From Edolisoma coerulescens (taxonomy: Eukaryota; Chordata; Aves; Passeriformes; Campephagidae), in contig VWZW01007725.1 in NCBI GenBank assembly GCA_013397115.1, positions 1,116,245 to 1,180,244 of the forward strand: 64,000 nucleotides of DNA, read 5' to 3'. This document shows, piece by piece, positions 53,301 to 64,000 of the stretch. The notes below the pieces were generated by a model, which had not been told where the DNA came from, searched no databases, and saw only the letters and a list, made by a program, of their open reading frames with translations. The translations under genes were made by a program, and so were the position numbers. Position 1 is the stretch's first letter. The number at the start of each line of letters is the position of its first letter.

Positions 53301-56300
53301 CTTTGCAAGACTTTGCATATCCTCAACAATAGAAAAGTAAGTGGGAGCTCCAGGCAATCAAATCACTGCAAATCCAGACAGAGCATACTTGGGTGATGAT
53401 GCAGAGAATCTAAAAATACGAATTCCAGCTTTACTTTTGCTTTCCAGCAAATTAATTCTACTTAAAAGGGCCAGCAGAACCCACTGTGAAGTCCTTATCA
53501 TCAGCTGTTTCTCTCTAAATATACTGCACTGGCTATTTTTACAATGATCTGCTTAGCTGAATATTTTTCCAGTAGTTAGAGGCACAGATTAGCTCTGGTG
53601 GTTATTGAAGGAATTACTGTGGTCCATCCAACCAGCAGAAAAGAGTCCTAAGAATTTGTAGCTTATACGCCCACAGTGGCTCTGCAGAGGCTGTTAAAGC
53701 AAGTGTGGCAGATGAGCAAAACCTGACTGCCACATACTGAGATGGACAAATGTCATGGGATTTATTGTTTATTGCCAGATAAATTACTTCAGATGTAGTA
53801 TTTCCTATAAATATTTATTTATACTTCACAAGCCACCTAAAGATACGAGCTAAATGCATCTGGTTTCCCATGGCTGATGTGTGGTGACCTGCGACCACAG
53901 ACTGCCCCAGAGAGACTATAAATCTTTATAGCAACAAGCCTCAGTTTTATCAGTATTTCAGGAAGTGGAGATGGATATTAGGTAGGTTTTCAGCAGAAGA
54001 TCAGGGTTTCTAACCCCAGGGCACAATATGCAGAAAAGCTGACAACTTCTTTAATTCTTCAGGAATATCCTGGAGAAAAACATCAATCCAATAGTGATGG
54101 TTTTTTGTGTGTGAGGTGTGAAAGAAAGTAGTTACACAAAGAACATCAAAAAATTCTAGCAGTCATTACAATCATTATAATCTAGTATCTCATAATATCT
54201 GCCAATGCACTTTATCTTGTGTGCTCAGAACAGCAGGCCCAAAGTTTCCTGGAACATTATCTCCACACACCAAATCCAAAATAAATCGTCATCCTTTCCT
54301 CTTTGAATTTGTTCTGTGGCAGCAACTTCTCTTGGCATGAAATATTAGCCATATGGACACTAGAATATCTGCTTTGACCTTGACCTCAGAAGAAGAGCTG
54401 CCAAAAATGTGAAGATAACTCCTGCCTTTCATTTCCAAGAGTGATGCTCCATGGGTACCGCCCGATCTGCTCTCCTGGTTGCAATCTCAGTGTGCAGAAT
54501 TCATGGTTTTTAATTTGAATAGGTGTTCTGCTAAGACCATATTGTCTGTAGCTGGCTAGGAACTGGGAAGCAGTATCCCAGACGATGGTTTATTTGGCAG
54601 AGATATTTATTCCAGAAATTTAAAAAAAAAGAGATCTAATTTTAGCATCAGGCAGTGGAAAGTGCATTACTTGTAATTGGCTCTCACCATGTTATTTTGT
54701 CAGTGTTTTCATCTTTTGGGTGCTCTTCCAAGTAACAGGAGGCTGCTGGGGGCAAGATGAGCTGAATTTTGTTGGTTGCAGAGCTCTGTGCTGCTCTGGT
54801 TCAGAAATGATGGTTGGTGATCAAAGTAGAACATTTAGCTGGGTAAGAGGAACAGATACTGCTCCTTTGGTGAATTTTTGCTGCGTGTATTGCAATGATC
54901 ATGAATGGGTGTGAATGATGCTCAGGACTCAGAATTAACACATTTCATCACATTTGCATTTGCCCAACATGGAACAAAATCAGGGCCAGCAGACACCTAA
55001 TCAGAGATGTTTAATTTTCCCAAGTCCCTGTCTTCCTTTGGCCCATAACAGACATTCCCAAATAGCGTAGAATTAAATGGCATAACAACACTCATGGAGA
55101 AAGCTGGCCAACTAGGAAAGGTAGAGAATGGGGCAGGAAGGCACTCCACAGTCCTGGCTGGAAGGTGATCATCACCCAGTTTCAAGTCCTGCAGTTTTGA
55201 CACACTCATCTCCCTGATTTGTTAAGACTATGACAACATTTTTCACCTCGACGCTGCTGGTTGAAATTCACGCTAGCACAGTGCTAATGGTGCCATCTGA
55301 TGATGCTCAGTGGACTGTGCAAAATGGATATATTCCATGTGCTTCCTAGTGGGCAGAGATCCACATTACACTCGACAGCTTCAACATATGGAAATGGTGA
55401 CATGTGATTGATGTGGTCCCTGCAGGTCACGCTAACTTGCGGCGTATTAGCCCTGCATCCTGGGGAGGCTTATGCTACTGCAGCTGCCCACCTCCATTAT
55501 CAGAACTAGGAATAAATGAAAGAATTGATGTTCCCAGCGGTGTGAATCTGGCACCTCGTGAAATGATGTGCAGCACTGAGGGAGGTGGGAGGGAAATTTC
55601 ACACTGTCCAACCCCACAGCACATGTGAGCACAGAACAGGTTAAAACCAAACTTCAGTTATGGGTGTGAAGGGCTGTTGTGTTAGATCACAATAATCACA
55701 ATGTTTTTTAAAATGGCTGGGATAGCTGTGTTTTCTTGTTAATTTCTGACATTTGGAGTGACTAGATTTTCCAGAGTTGCTAAGTAAAGCACAGCATGTA
55801 TAACCCTGGTAGCCCTTCCATCAGACATCCCTTCTTGACCTAATTTTCAGCAAGGCCTAAGCAGCTGCTCTTTCAAAAATCAGATTGCTTAATGGCAGCC
55901 AAGACTGGAGGCAGCCAAATTTAGGGTTTTGCGGCCAAAGTAGTGAGCAGACTAAGGTTTCCTGTAATGATATGGATATTCATCTGGACACCTCCTGGCC
56001 ACAGTGAAAATGAGGACGTCTGTTCTTTCTGCCCCTGAAATGTAGGATGCTTTTTAGCTTCTCCAGGGAAATCACCTGCCTATGGCATTTTCACATGAGT
56101 CGATACTGCAAGCTCCTCTCTCTCTTTGCCACAGAAATTCCCTGTAATCTTGCTCATCGCTCTCATGGCCATTGAGTCACCACAGCTCCTGCAGATTTGT
56201 CTTTCTCTTGCTACTTTCACAGAGAAGCCAACAAAGTTGGATGCTAACTCTTCTGTCCTTCTGCAGAACATGGAAGGTATTCCTTCCTGCCAGACACACA

Positions 56301-56367
56301 AGCCATGCCATCCCCATCCTCTGGTCCCTGCCCAGTATCTCACCCTCTTTTTGTGCTTTTTCCTCAG
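50398..56367 (+). other. Intron block directly upstream of the TMEM108 exon
   Basis: No supported exon apart from the acceptor at its end. I looked for the short TMEM108 signal-peptide exon (initial Met-Lys-Arg-like sequence ending in a phase-1 donor) here and further upstream and did not find it. A 6-bp hairpin (GGCTCC, TAGT, GGAGCC) lies at 52045-52060. The A/T-rich patch at 53800-53830 is unremarkable. Confidence 0.55.
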
Positions 56368-56369
56368 GT
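56340..56369 (+). other. TMEM108: Splice acceptor of the TMEM108 large exon
   Basis: A pyrimidine-rich tract (CACCCTCTTTTTGTGC followed by TTTTTCCTC) ends in AG at 56366-56367. Homology to mammalian TMEM108 starts exactly after it. The exon begins with GT, which completes a codon whose first base comes from the upstream exon (xGT; AGT for Ser would fit the mammalian protein as I recall it). The open frame continues upstream to an ATG at 56172, but that stretch lies before the acceptor and shows no family similarity. Confidence 0.9.
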
Positions 56370-57480
56370 GTTCTACTGATCTTGGCACTGACAGAAGAGC
56401 TGGTGTTTTCTGTTCAGGTACTGTCTCCCACTGTCTCCTCCTCTCAGGGCTTCCCGATGAACTCTACAACTATCACAGCCATGGGAACAACACCTCACCA
56501 CAAAGACCACCACACGGCAGAGCCCCTTCCTACATCTGCTCAAGCCATGTCCCACCCCATCAGCCTGGTGGAGAAAGCCCCTTCCACCGGGCAAGAGCAA
56601 GAGAGCGGCCCTCGCATCGGCGAGAAGGAAACTTATCATTTATACAACCAGAGTGCTTTGTACTCGGAACAGTCTCGCCCCAAAGGGAAAATATTCCAGG
56701 TTTTCAAAGGCAACTTCTCAGAGTCGTCAGAGCCTTACCTAAAGACAACCCTGCACTCTCCCTTTCCTACCCTGAGGAGCCCTTTCACAGACCACCCGTT
56801 TCAGTCCCAGACCACAGCATCCAGCGATCCAAATGGAACGGGGCTGGCAAGAACTACACACTCAGACCCTTCTCCCCACCGCAGCACCTCGGGAAGCCTT
56901 AGGGAAGCAGAGCGAGGGGATGGGACCGAGGTAGTAGTGCAGGAGGCAGATTTTGCCACCACAACTGCTGGACCATCAACTGATCCTGAAGCAGTGTCGG
57001 TGCCTTTTAAACCCACTCACTATGGCGTGTGGGATATGCTGAGCAAAAACAACTCTTGGGTAACCTTGAATCTCAGTACAAATGTCCCTCTCTTTGCTGG
57101 CTCTGGATCTGCAACAGCAGCAGCTGGTCACTCAGTTCAGACCAGATTTGACGTCAGCATCTCGTCCCCGGCAGCGGGAGACCCCGAGGGACTCACTCCA
57201 ACGCAGCACGGCGCGGTGACCAATGCCACGTCGCCGGGCAGTGCTCTCTCCTCAGCGCCTGCCACGAGCTTGTCCAGCTCCACTTCCACAGCAGGCTCCA
57301 CCGCCACCGGGAACTTCCTGAACAGACTGGTTCCTGCCGGGACCTGGAAACCAGGGGTGCAAGGAAACATCTCTCATGTCACTGAGGGGGACAAACCCCA
57401 GCACAGAGCAACCATCTGTCTCAGCAAGATGGACATTGCCTGGATCATTCTGGCTATCAGCGTCCCTATATCCTCATGTT
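56368..57480 (+). CDS. TMEM108: TMEM108 (retrolinkin) large internal coding exon
   Basis: This exon encodes most of transmembrane protein 108, a type I membrane protein of neurons known from mammals for roles in endosome/axonal transport, BDNF-TrkB endocytosis and dendritic spine development. I recognise it by recall of the mammalian protein: the signal-peptide end VLLILALTEE at the exon start, GKIFQVFKGNFS near residues 107-116 of the exon product, and a nearly identical block at residues 311-370 containing GNFLNRLVPAGTWKPG, EGDKPQHRATICLSK and the membrane segment MDIAWIILAISVPISSC. Between these lies a Ser/Thr/Pro-rich, mucin-like region. Eight N-glycosylation sequons are visible, at exon residues 31, 93, 115, 155, 227, 234, 285 and 333. 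The exon holds 370 full codons plus a split codon at each end (phase 1 on both sides, 1113 nt, divisible by three). The membrane helix continues into the next exon. The initiator exon and the tail exons are outside the window or unseen. No internal stop or frameshift is present. Confidence 0.96.
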
Positions 57481-57486
57481 GTAAGT
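57478..57486 (+). other. TMEM108: Splice donor of the TMEM108 large exon
   Basis: The consensus donor GTAAGT starts at 57481, directly after the Cys codon TGT (57477-57479) plus one T. The reading frame runs on for 13 codons to a stop, but those residues do not continue the transmembrane helix as known in the family. A T left in phase 1 fits a Ser codon (TCN or similar) at the junction, as in mammals. Confidence 0.92.
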
Positions 57487-59580
57487 TAATCGCCTCTTTA
57501 TTTTGCTTTCTCTTTCCTTAAGATTCAGATTTCGGCCCACGATTCAAGGACTAGCTGGAGACTAACAGAGGCAGGTCAGCTTGGGATGGATGAGATGCAC
57601 AGGGATCACATTCACTGACCAAAGTGCTTAACTTCAAAATGCAGGGCTAAAATGTTACATTCAAAGCATACTTGCTCTATTGCTATTAAAAATCTTTCTG
57701 GGTCACTCTCCATTTGAGGGTGTAACACAAGGCTGAACAACTCTAGAATGTGAAGCAGCTTTACTCCAAGATGTTTAAGATGGGGCTCAAAAACTGTACA
57801 ATTCTTTGACTTAGGAGCTAGTATTTGCTGCCCTGAAATTGGATTTAAAAAGCTCACTGCTAAACCAAAGGATTTATAACATCTGTAATGACTGATAATT
57901 TAGGAAGCACAAGTTTTCCAGTGCAATAAAATATTTCATTGCAGGCAGTGCATGAACTATTAGATTCAGAAATCTGATAACCAAAGTGCTGGTTTCCTCC
58001 ATTTAAATTCCAACTTTACAGTTTCCAAGGGAAGAAAAAGTTGGAAACTCTGGCCTTCAGACACCTGGAGTCAGCCACCATCAGGACCAGGGCAGGTTTG
58101 GCTTTCCAGAGCTGGCTCAGGGTCTTGTTGTTTGACTCAGTTACAAAAAACACATGAGAAATTATGAGCAAGCTTGTGAGTGCTTGCCAAGATGTCCCGT
58201 GCCTAGCTGGGTTGTATCAGCTTGGTGGGACAACATATCCTCTGGGGTCTCACTGACATGGGGTGTGATTATTCTGATCTGTCTGGAGTAAAACAAAACC
58301 AAACATTTCCCAGCCTTTGCTGGAAACATAAAAGGTAGCAGCCAACAATACTGAGCATTAATTCTGTTATTTACAGCTATGAGCTGAATGGAGGACAAGG
58401 CTAGATGAGCTGCCTGAGCCAGTCTCACACACAGCTTACTCCAGCCAGAAAGGACAGTGCTGCTCTCTCCTGCTCTCTTGTAGGTGCAGGCACCTGATAC
58501 TGCCCCTCTCCTTCTGCCTGGGCCTAATTTGTCACCTCCCTGAGACACTTTCAGATTGTTAAAGTGGCCAAAAAGTACTCACTTTACTCTTTGTTACTTT
58601 CTGTCCACCCAGTGAGCTGAATCAGCTCGCCACAGAGTCAGATGAGCACAAGACCTGGAAAGGATGAGGCTGCAGGAATGCAGACCTGGAGAGGGGACCA
58701 TATTAATCCTTTCAGCAGCTGCAAGTTACTGGATTGGGTCAACATATTTGTTAGATTCACACCTCTGGGACCATCAGCACTGCTATTGCCAACGTGGTTA
58801 AAACCACGAGTGAGAACAAAGCTTAAGGCTAAAAGATGGGCAATCAAAGAGAAACCAAAGCAGAATGTGCATATACATTTCTGTGCAAGATGGAGAGGAG
58901 GAACTGGGGCATAGCAAGCACATGGTCAGAAGCAGCAATATTTGATGATTTGATGAACTATGCTTTGTCTATCCATCAATAGAAATAGAGGGTCAGATAA
59001 ATTCTTCCAAGAATTATGTTTTGGGCCAATATCCAGAAAGAAAGCTGAGCTGGATAGAAAGCATCCAAATACAAAATAAGAAGTGTAAAACCATACAGCA
59101 CAAGCATGGGAAGCATAGCCAGTGGGTAAACTGGTTTGTGTGTGCAGAGTGCCATATATGAGGTAAATAATAATAACAACAGTAACAATAATAATAGTAA
59201 TAATAATATGAGAAGTCTGATAGCAGGATTTCTAATCTGCTATTCATTAAATAGTGATGTTAACACTTTTCTTCTTTTCATATGTGCCATAATGGTATGT
59301 GTTCATGTGACTCTGCCTATTCTGGTTCTTGTATTCATAAGCTATATTTTTTTAAAAAGTCAAATGCTATTTTGAAAGTTATCTGTATCAGCTCTAATAC
59401 AGCTGAGTGTTTAAACGATTCAAGTATTTAAGTCCTGCTTTCAAGACCAGATTCCTGAGGATGGCTTTCATTGGGACTCTCCTTTTAAAAACTGGAGATC
59501 CTTGGATATGTTTCAGAGTTAAAATGAATGGTAGGCTGGCATTTAAATGGGATCTGGCTTTGATGCCTAGAAGATTGATT
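57481..59580 (+). other. TMEM108: Downstream TMEM108 intron, first part
   Basis: No coding exon recognised. The juxtamembrane and cytoplasmic-tail exons expected next in TMEM108 were not seen before position 64000. The only simple repeat is the AAT/AAC array at 59164-59209. Confidence 0.65.
59164..59209. repeat. AAT/AAC trinucleotide repeat
   Basis: Imperfect TAA/CAA/GTAA units over 46 bases; a simple trinucleotide microsatellite. Confidence 0.92.
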
Positions 59581-59820
59581 TCATCCCGACGTTTCGCTGT
59601 TTAAACCGTGCTGCACACCGGAGGGACACTTTATTGTGTGTGTGCGCGGTGCGCGGCGCACGGGCTGCGCGGTGCGGGCTGTCCGAAGGGGACTGTCGCC
59701 ACCTCCCGGGCACAAGCGCTGCAGCGGGGGACAGGCGGCCCGCGCTGGCATAGGCTCCTCTCTGCTCGGAGCCTTCCACGCGAGGCTGACGCCGGGAGAA
59801 GGATGAAGAGCACAGATATT
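59581..59820. promoter_or_regulatory. Small intronic CpG island
   Basis: I count 27 CpG dinucleotides in these 240 bases, 11 of them in 59641-59700, against a CpG-poor surrounding intron. GC content is clearly raised. It lies 2.1 kb after the main TMEM108 exon. Unmethylated CpG islands in vertebrates usually mark promoters, so an internal promoter (for a tail-only TMEM108 transcript or an antisense RNA) is possible. A 119-codon + frame (59608-59967) runs through it. That frame is Arg/Gly/Cys-rich as expected of GC-rich DNA and matches nothing I know, so I do not call it a gene. No TATA box stands out. Confidence 0.55.
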
Positions 59821-62800
59821 TGTGTTTCATTTCATCTTCAGAGGGGAAAGAAGTTTTCCAGGAGAGGCTTTCATAGTTGTTGTGGGCGCGGATTGAGAAA
59901 AAATATTGTCGTGCCTTGGGATGCTGAAAGGCTAGAGAGACTCAGTCACATGCTCTTAAATATCTGAGCTGTCTTAGGAGGGAACAAGCCACGGAGGAAG
60001 TCACTGAGGACCCCCATCACAGGAGGTTACTGCTGCCCGGAGCTGTGGGCCGGTGGCTCTGCGCTCAGGCTGGCACCTTCAGGACCAGGCAGAGAGACAG
60101 CCTCAGGGCAGGGAAGTTAGCCACACACCCTGGAAAGACATGGAGAGAGGTGAGGAGAGGCAACCCCGAGCCTGTGCACGAGACTGCAGAGCTGCAGGAA
60201 TCCAATTAACTCAGCTCCCTTGTCCTGCAAATGAGGGGTGCCCCTGAGCCGAGTCAGCTCGCTGACCTCCAGGCTGTTTTTCCAGAGCCTTTGCAGGGCT
60301 GTGCAGTGGCCAGTGCATCTCTCCTCTGCCAGGCGCCCTTGTGCCTTTCCATATTACCCCTCCTCTCTGCAAGGAGTTCCAAGAAGGAGGCTGGAAAAGC
60401 TCTCTTTGGAGGGCTTCTGGGCACAGCTTGTGCTACCCAAAACCCTTGGAGGGGAAAACACGTCACAATACTGCAAAGATGTCTCTGTCCCTCTCTGATC
60501 CCTACACGCTGCTTGGTGTCACACCTTCTAGTGACAGGCACCTGTTAAATGAAAACCTGTGGGGTTTTGAGCTTCCATAGCAGGGGAAGTGACCTGCTAG
60601 AGGGCAACCACAGGAGCCTTTGGCCCCTCATGCCCACTGGAAGAAGTGCTTGGGATGCTGCACTTGTCCTCTCAGAGGACAGACCCTGCTAGGGTTTCCT
60701 TGCTGGCCCATCCCTGCTGTGGGGATTTGCACCAAAGAGCAGGAAGCAGCAGAGTGTTTGGCATCACTGTTCCCTGACGTCTGAGCCCCACTGAGGACTG
60801 GCAGGTCCCACCAGCCATGCTGGTGGCACAGCTCAGGGGCTGTAGCACGAGCCTGAAGACCCGTTCCTCAGGAGCTCTCCTGCTTAAATAAGAGCTGGGA
60901 TTTAGCCTCCCACCCTTACAGTACGTACTTCTTTACAGATGCATAGATTTCTGAGTCCCACTGAAATCCCTGAAACTGCCAGCCAGAGGAGTAATGCTTT
61001 GAGTAGGAATGCACGAGCCATGTCTGCTGCGTGAACCAGGGGAAATCATTTCACCTTTTGGCAGCTCAGTTTCATGGTATAAATAATGAGGGTAATGTTG
61101 CTAATGCCATGGGAGGGTTGCAAAAATGAAGGATTCTGTATCGTTCCCTTCCCAGAATAGCAAAATCATATATAACAGTGATGTCATTAATTTCTGCATG
61201 TCAGAGTTTGAGTTGGTTTTGCAGTGTCCTTCAGGCAGCCTTGAACACTTTTGTGCACGTGCTGTTGTCCACGTGTAGGTGCCTCTCTCTGCAATGCAGA
61301 ACAAGACACAACATGAGCTCATTTTAAAACCCACCCTTCCAGTCCTTGGGCTCCTGGTCCTTACGTCACTGTAATCAGAGAATGACACAATAAAACGTGG
61401 AAGAACAGGAACTTGCAAATCAGATGTGCAGAAGTCAATTCATCCAGTCAGTTCTGCTGACACTTGAGAACACAAGAGGAAGGTTGAGCCTCTGAACACA
61501 GGCATCAGCAGAACTCAAAGGATATGTGAAGAATTGCCTTGGACCTAACCTCACTTAGCTCACATTTCATGCACTGGAACGCTTTCCAAAACTACCTCAC
61601 TCACTTTCTCCATCACAAAACCTACGTTTGCTTCCCAGTCCGAAGCAAGAGACATCCCAAGCCCTGAGTCCAACCCCCAGGTGTGAACTCAGGCTGAGCT
61701 GGAGAGAGACTCCTGTCTCCAGATGTAAGCAGCTATAGTCAGTAACCAAACCCATCCTGATACCTGTATCACAGCTAAGTATTTGATGCTACATATAGGA
61801 AACCAGGGAAATTGAAAGAAATATGGAAAAAGCACTATTTTGGTCATGGAGGGAAGGGTTCTGTAGAAACTTGCTTTGTGTTGTGGTCTGTAGGCATAGG
61901 AAGAAGTAAATGAAGATCCTTCACCCTGAATATTGCGTGACTTTTAAGTGCTTACAATGTCAGGTCTGTTAACACCGTGTTTCCGCGTTTTGCGTGGGAG
62001 CTGGAAAGTGGGGGAAGGGAATATGCAGTATGTAAGATTGGTAAAATTCTTTAGTGAGTTGCAGGGAAAGACTGTCAGAAAACTGTAGGAAATTGTAATG
62101 ATCTCATTACACTGCATTAATGACGCTGGTATTGAATGTGGTGTATAAGCCTAGTGGGTTATGTTTTAAAAAAAAAAACCACCGGAAGATTAGAAAAGAG
62201 CCATGGAATGATTCAGGAGTGGAGAAATGCAACGTAATTCCACTTGTGCCATGATGTAGCACAAAAAGAGGCTGAAGCCTACATACATAGGGGACATTTC
62301 TGACAGCATAGTGGAAATTTTTAATAAAAAAGGCAAAAGAACCTTGAGGAAGTGACAGTTGAAGGTGAAGATATTTACATAAGGGGAATGTAAATGTGTT
62401 CCCACAATGGAAATTAAACATTGAAACAAACTTTGTGGGAATGGGATGGATATCCAGTCACTCTGTATCCTTAAATGAAGCTGAGTATTTTCCTGTGAGA
62501 TGTGCTGTACCTTAAGTACAGATTATGTTACAGGTAACAGGTGAAAGTCCCCTGGTGTGCAGGTGCTATGTGGGTGACAGTAGGCGATGGACATGTTCCC
62601 ACCAGCCTAGAAACCTGTAAACTGTTTCTTTACAGAGAATCTTGTTTCTCCCATTTGTGGGATGTATTATGTCCTGTTTCATGGGTGGGGAATAGATAGA
62701 TGAAGATGTAACTTGCCTGATGGCCAAAGAATGTCCAGTGTCAGAGCTAGAGCTTATCATCAGCTCAGCCACTGAACATGTGAAAGGGTATGGGTTAGAA

Positions 62801-63339
62801 ATGCTTCCAAAATCTCTGAACCTCCAGAGACCCCTGATATTTCCTAACATGTGTCACAGTCTCTGTACAAGGGACTTCAGGCTGACACAGGGACAACATT
62901 GACATGTCCTTCTCATGGCACTCGCTGTTGACTTGAACATGGAGCAGGCAAAGGGAAGTTAGTTTCTGGCTCCCAGAAAGCAACCAGAGGATTGCTTGAA
63001 AACCCGGGAAGAGTTAACCACATAATATACCAGGAAAGATAAGCAGGATGTTGCAGCTACTCTTTCTCTCTCTTCAGCTCTGTTGTTGTCATTACTGTCA
63101 TTTGTGCCTTCCAAACCATTTCTGCCTTCTGTGTGTTTCATCCACTTAATATGTCCTCCCTGGCCATCACAGTTGTCTGTCTGGAAGAGTTTTTCTGTAA
63201 TACATATAATTCTTATTATGGGAACAAAAGGATATCTAGGAATGTTGGTAAAGCTGTACGCTGGTCCTAGTGTTGTTCAATTAATGTTGGCTACATTAAT
63301 TTCACTGAAATACGCCCCAAATGTGGCATATTATGTGAT
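59821..63339 (+). other. Downstream intron: no gene seen
   Basis: No exon or RNA gene supported. The part at 60001-60900 is GC-richer than the rest and gives several overlapping chance frames. A 12-A run lies at about 62167-62178. Confidence 0.55.
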
Positions 63340-63450
63340 AGATGTGGCACTTAATGCCATAGTTTAGTGGTGGATCTGGCAGTGTTATGTTAATGGTTGG
63401 ACTCAACATTCTTAAAGGCCTTTTCCAACCTAAATGATTCTATGATTCTG
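63340..63450 (+). mobile_element. CR1 LINE, 3' end (5'-truncated)
   Basis: The sequence AGTTTAGTGGTGGATCTGGC, then GTTAATGGTTGGACTCAAC, CTTAAAGGCCTTTTCCAACC and the closing ATGATTCTATGATTCTG repeat is the characteristic 3' untranslated end of avian/reptilian CR1 elements in sense orientation. The 8-bp ATTCTATG-type terminal repeat is present in about two copies (63435-63450). Similarity is clear from about 63340 and may begin slightly earlier. No ORF2 sequence is attached, which is usual because CR1 copies are strongly 5'-truncated. Confidence 0.9.
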
Positions 63451-64000
63451 GGAAAAGGGCAGTTAGTATAAGATGAAGAGGGAATAGCCCCATTCCAGCC
63501 CTGCTGTTCTCACTCGCCCTCCGAAACGAGGTCTCCTCTGCTTTGAATTGGGGCAGCATAGGTAGACATCCTTCTGCTGAAATACATATTTGAGGAAGCT
63601 CGGGAACCCATTTTCCATGCTCTTCCATCCCTTTTCTTGTGTGTGCACCATGGCTGGAGGCCAAGAGTGTAATTAAGGGAGGGAGTATTATTGCTGTATG
63701 TATCTGCACGTGGCAAGGCCATTTCCTGCTGGAAGAAGCTGAGGTCTCTCTCAACTCAGTGTCACTGGCTTTCCAGCCCCTAAACCCCAAATCTGACACT
63801 TCTTTGTCAGCAGACACAATATTTTATAAGCTGTAAAACCTCAGGCTTTCAAAAAATTATTTGCAGGGAGTTGACTTTGCTGGGACTCTTGTGTCCTCAG
63901 GGACCTTCAAGAAAGGCTCTGTGCCTTAGGGATGGATCACTTGTTGCTGGAGTACTGAGAAGCTCCAAGGACTGTTGGCTCTCACCAGCTGTGGTGAGGA
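63451..64000 (+). other. Downstream intron to window end: nothing recognised
   Basis: Unique sequence without supported exon. The 125-codon minus-strand frame at 63440-63817 starts inside or next to the CR1 tail and is judged a chance frame. Confidence 0.5.

Noticed and set aside
56126..56902. 258-codon frame on + overlapping the TMEM108 exon
   Set aside because: It is another reading frame across the acceptor and exon. The 56172 frame has the clear family match, so this is a shadow.
59608..59967. 119-codon frame through the CpG island
   Set aside because: GC-rich DNA has few stops, so long frames arise by composition. The product is Arg/Gly/Cys-rich without a known domain.

Overview
The window is vertebrate nuclear DNA and almost certainly avian. 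It is AT-rich and CpG-poor, has no bacterial-style gene packing, carries the 3' tail of a CR1 LINE, and holds a solo LTR of a type I recall as abundant in songbird (passerine) genomes. The songbird placement is an inference from memory of that LTR. The avian placement is firmer.

Only one protein-coding segment can be supported: the large exon of TMEM108 (transmembrane protein 108, retrolinkin) at 56368-57480 on the + strand, bounded by a good acceptor and a consensus GTAAGT donor. It encodes the end of the signal peptide, the whole Ser/Thr/Pro-rich N-glycosylated ectodomain and the start of the transmembrane helix. The short upstream exon with the initiator Met and the downstream exon(s) for the cytoplasmic tail were not found here. 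The window is therefore at least 56 kb of upstream intron, the exon, and at least 6.5 kb of downstream intron.

Layout: 1-10518 intron with simple repeats only; 10519-11279 minus-strand solo LTR with a perfect 5-bp target-site duplication; 11285-27900 intron including OCT-motif and GATA/SOX-motif stretches that may be conserved regulatory DNA; 27955-28400 minus-strand relic of an L2-like LINE reverse transcriptase C-terminus; 28401-56367 intron with a 16-G tract, a GATA tetranucleotide array and a well-formed 73-nt exon-like unit at 50325-50397; 56368-57480 TMEM108 exon; 57481-64000 intron with a compact CpG island (about 59581-59820) and a CR1 3' end (about 63340-63450).

I found no RNA genes, CRISPR arrays, operons or bacterial features. 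Nearly all open reading frames in the window are what random intronic DNA would give. The observations most worth checking are the intronic CpG island 2 kb after the main exon, the exon-like unit 6 kb before it, the frame-neutral 1-1 phase of the main exon, and the unusually readable old LINE fragment.
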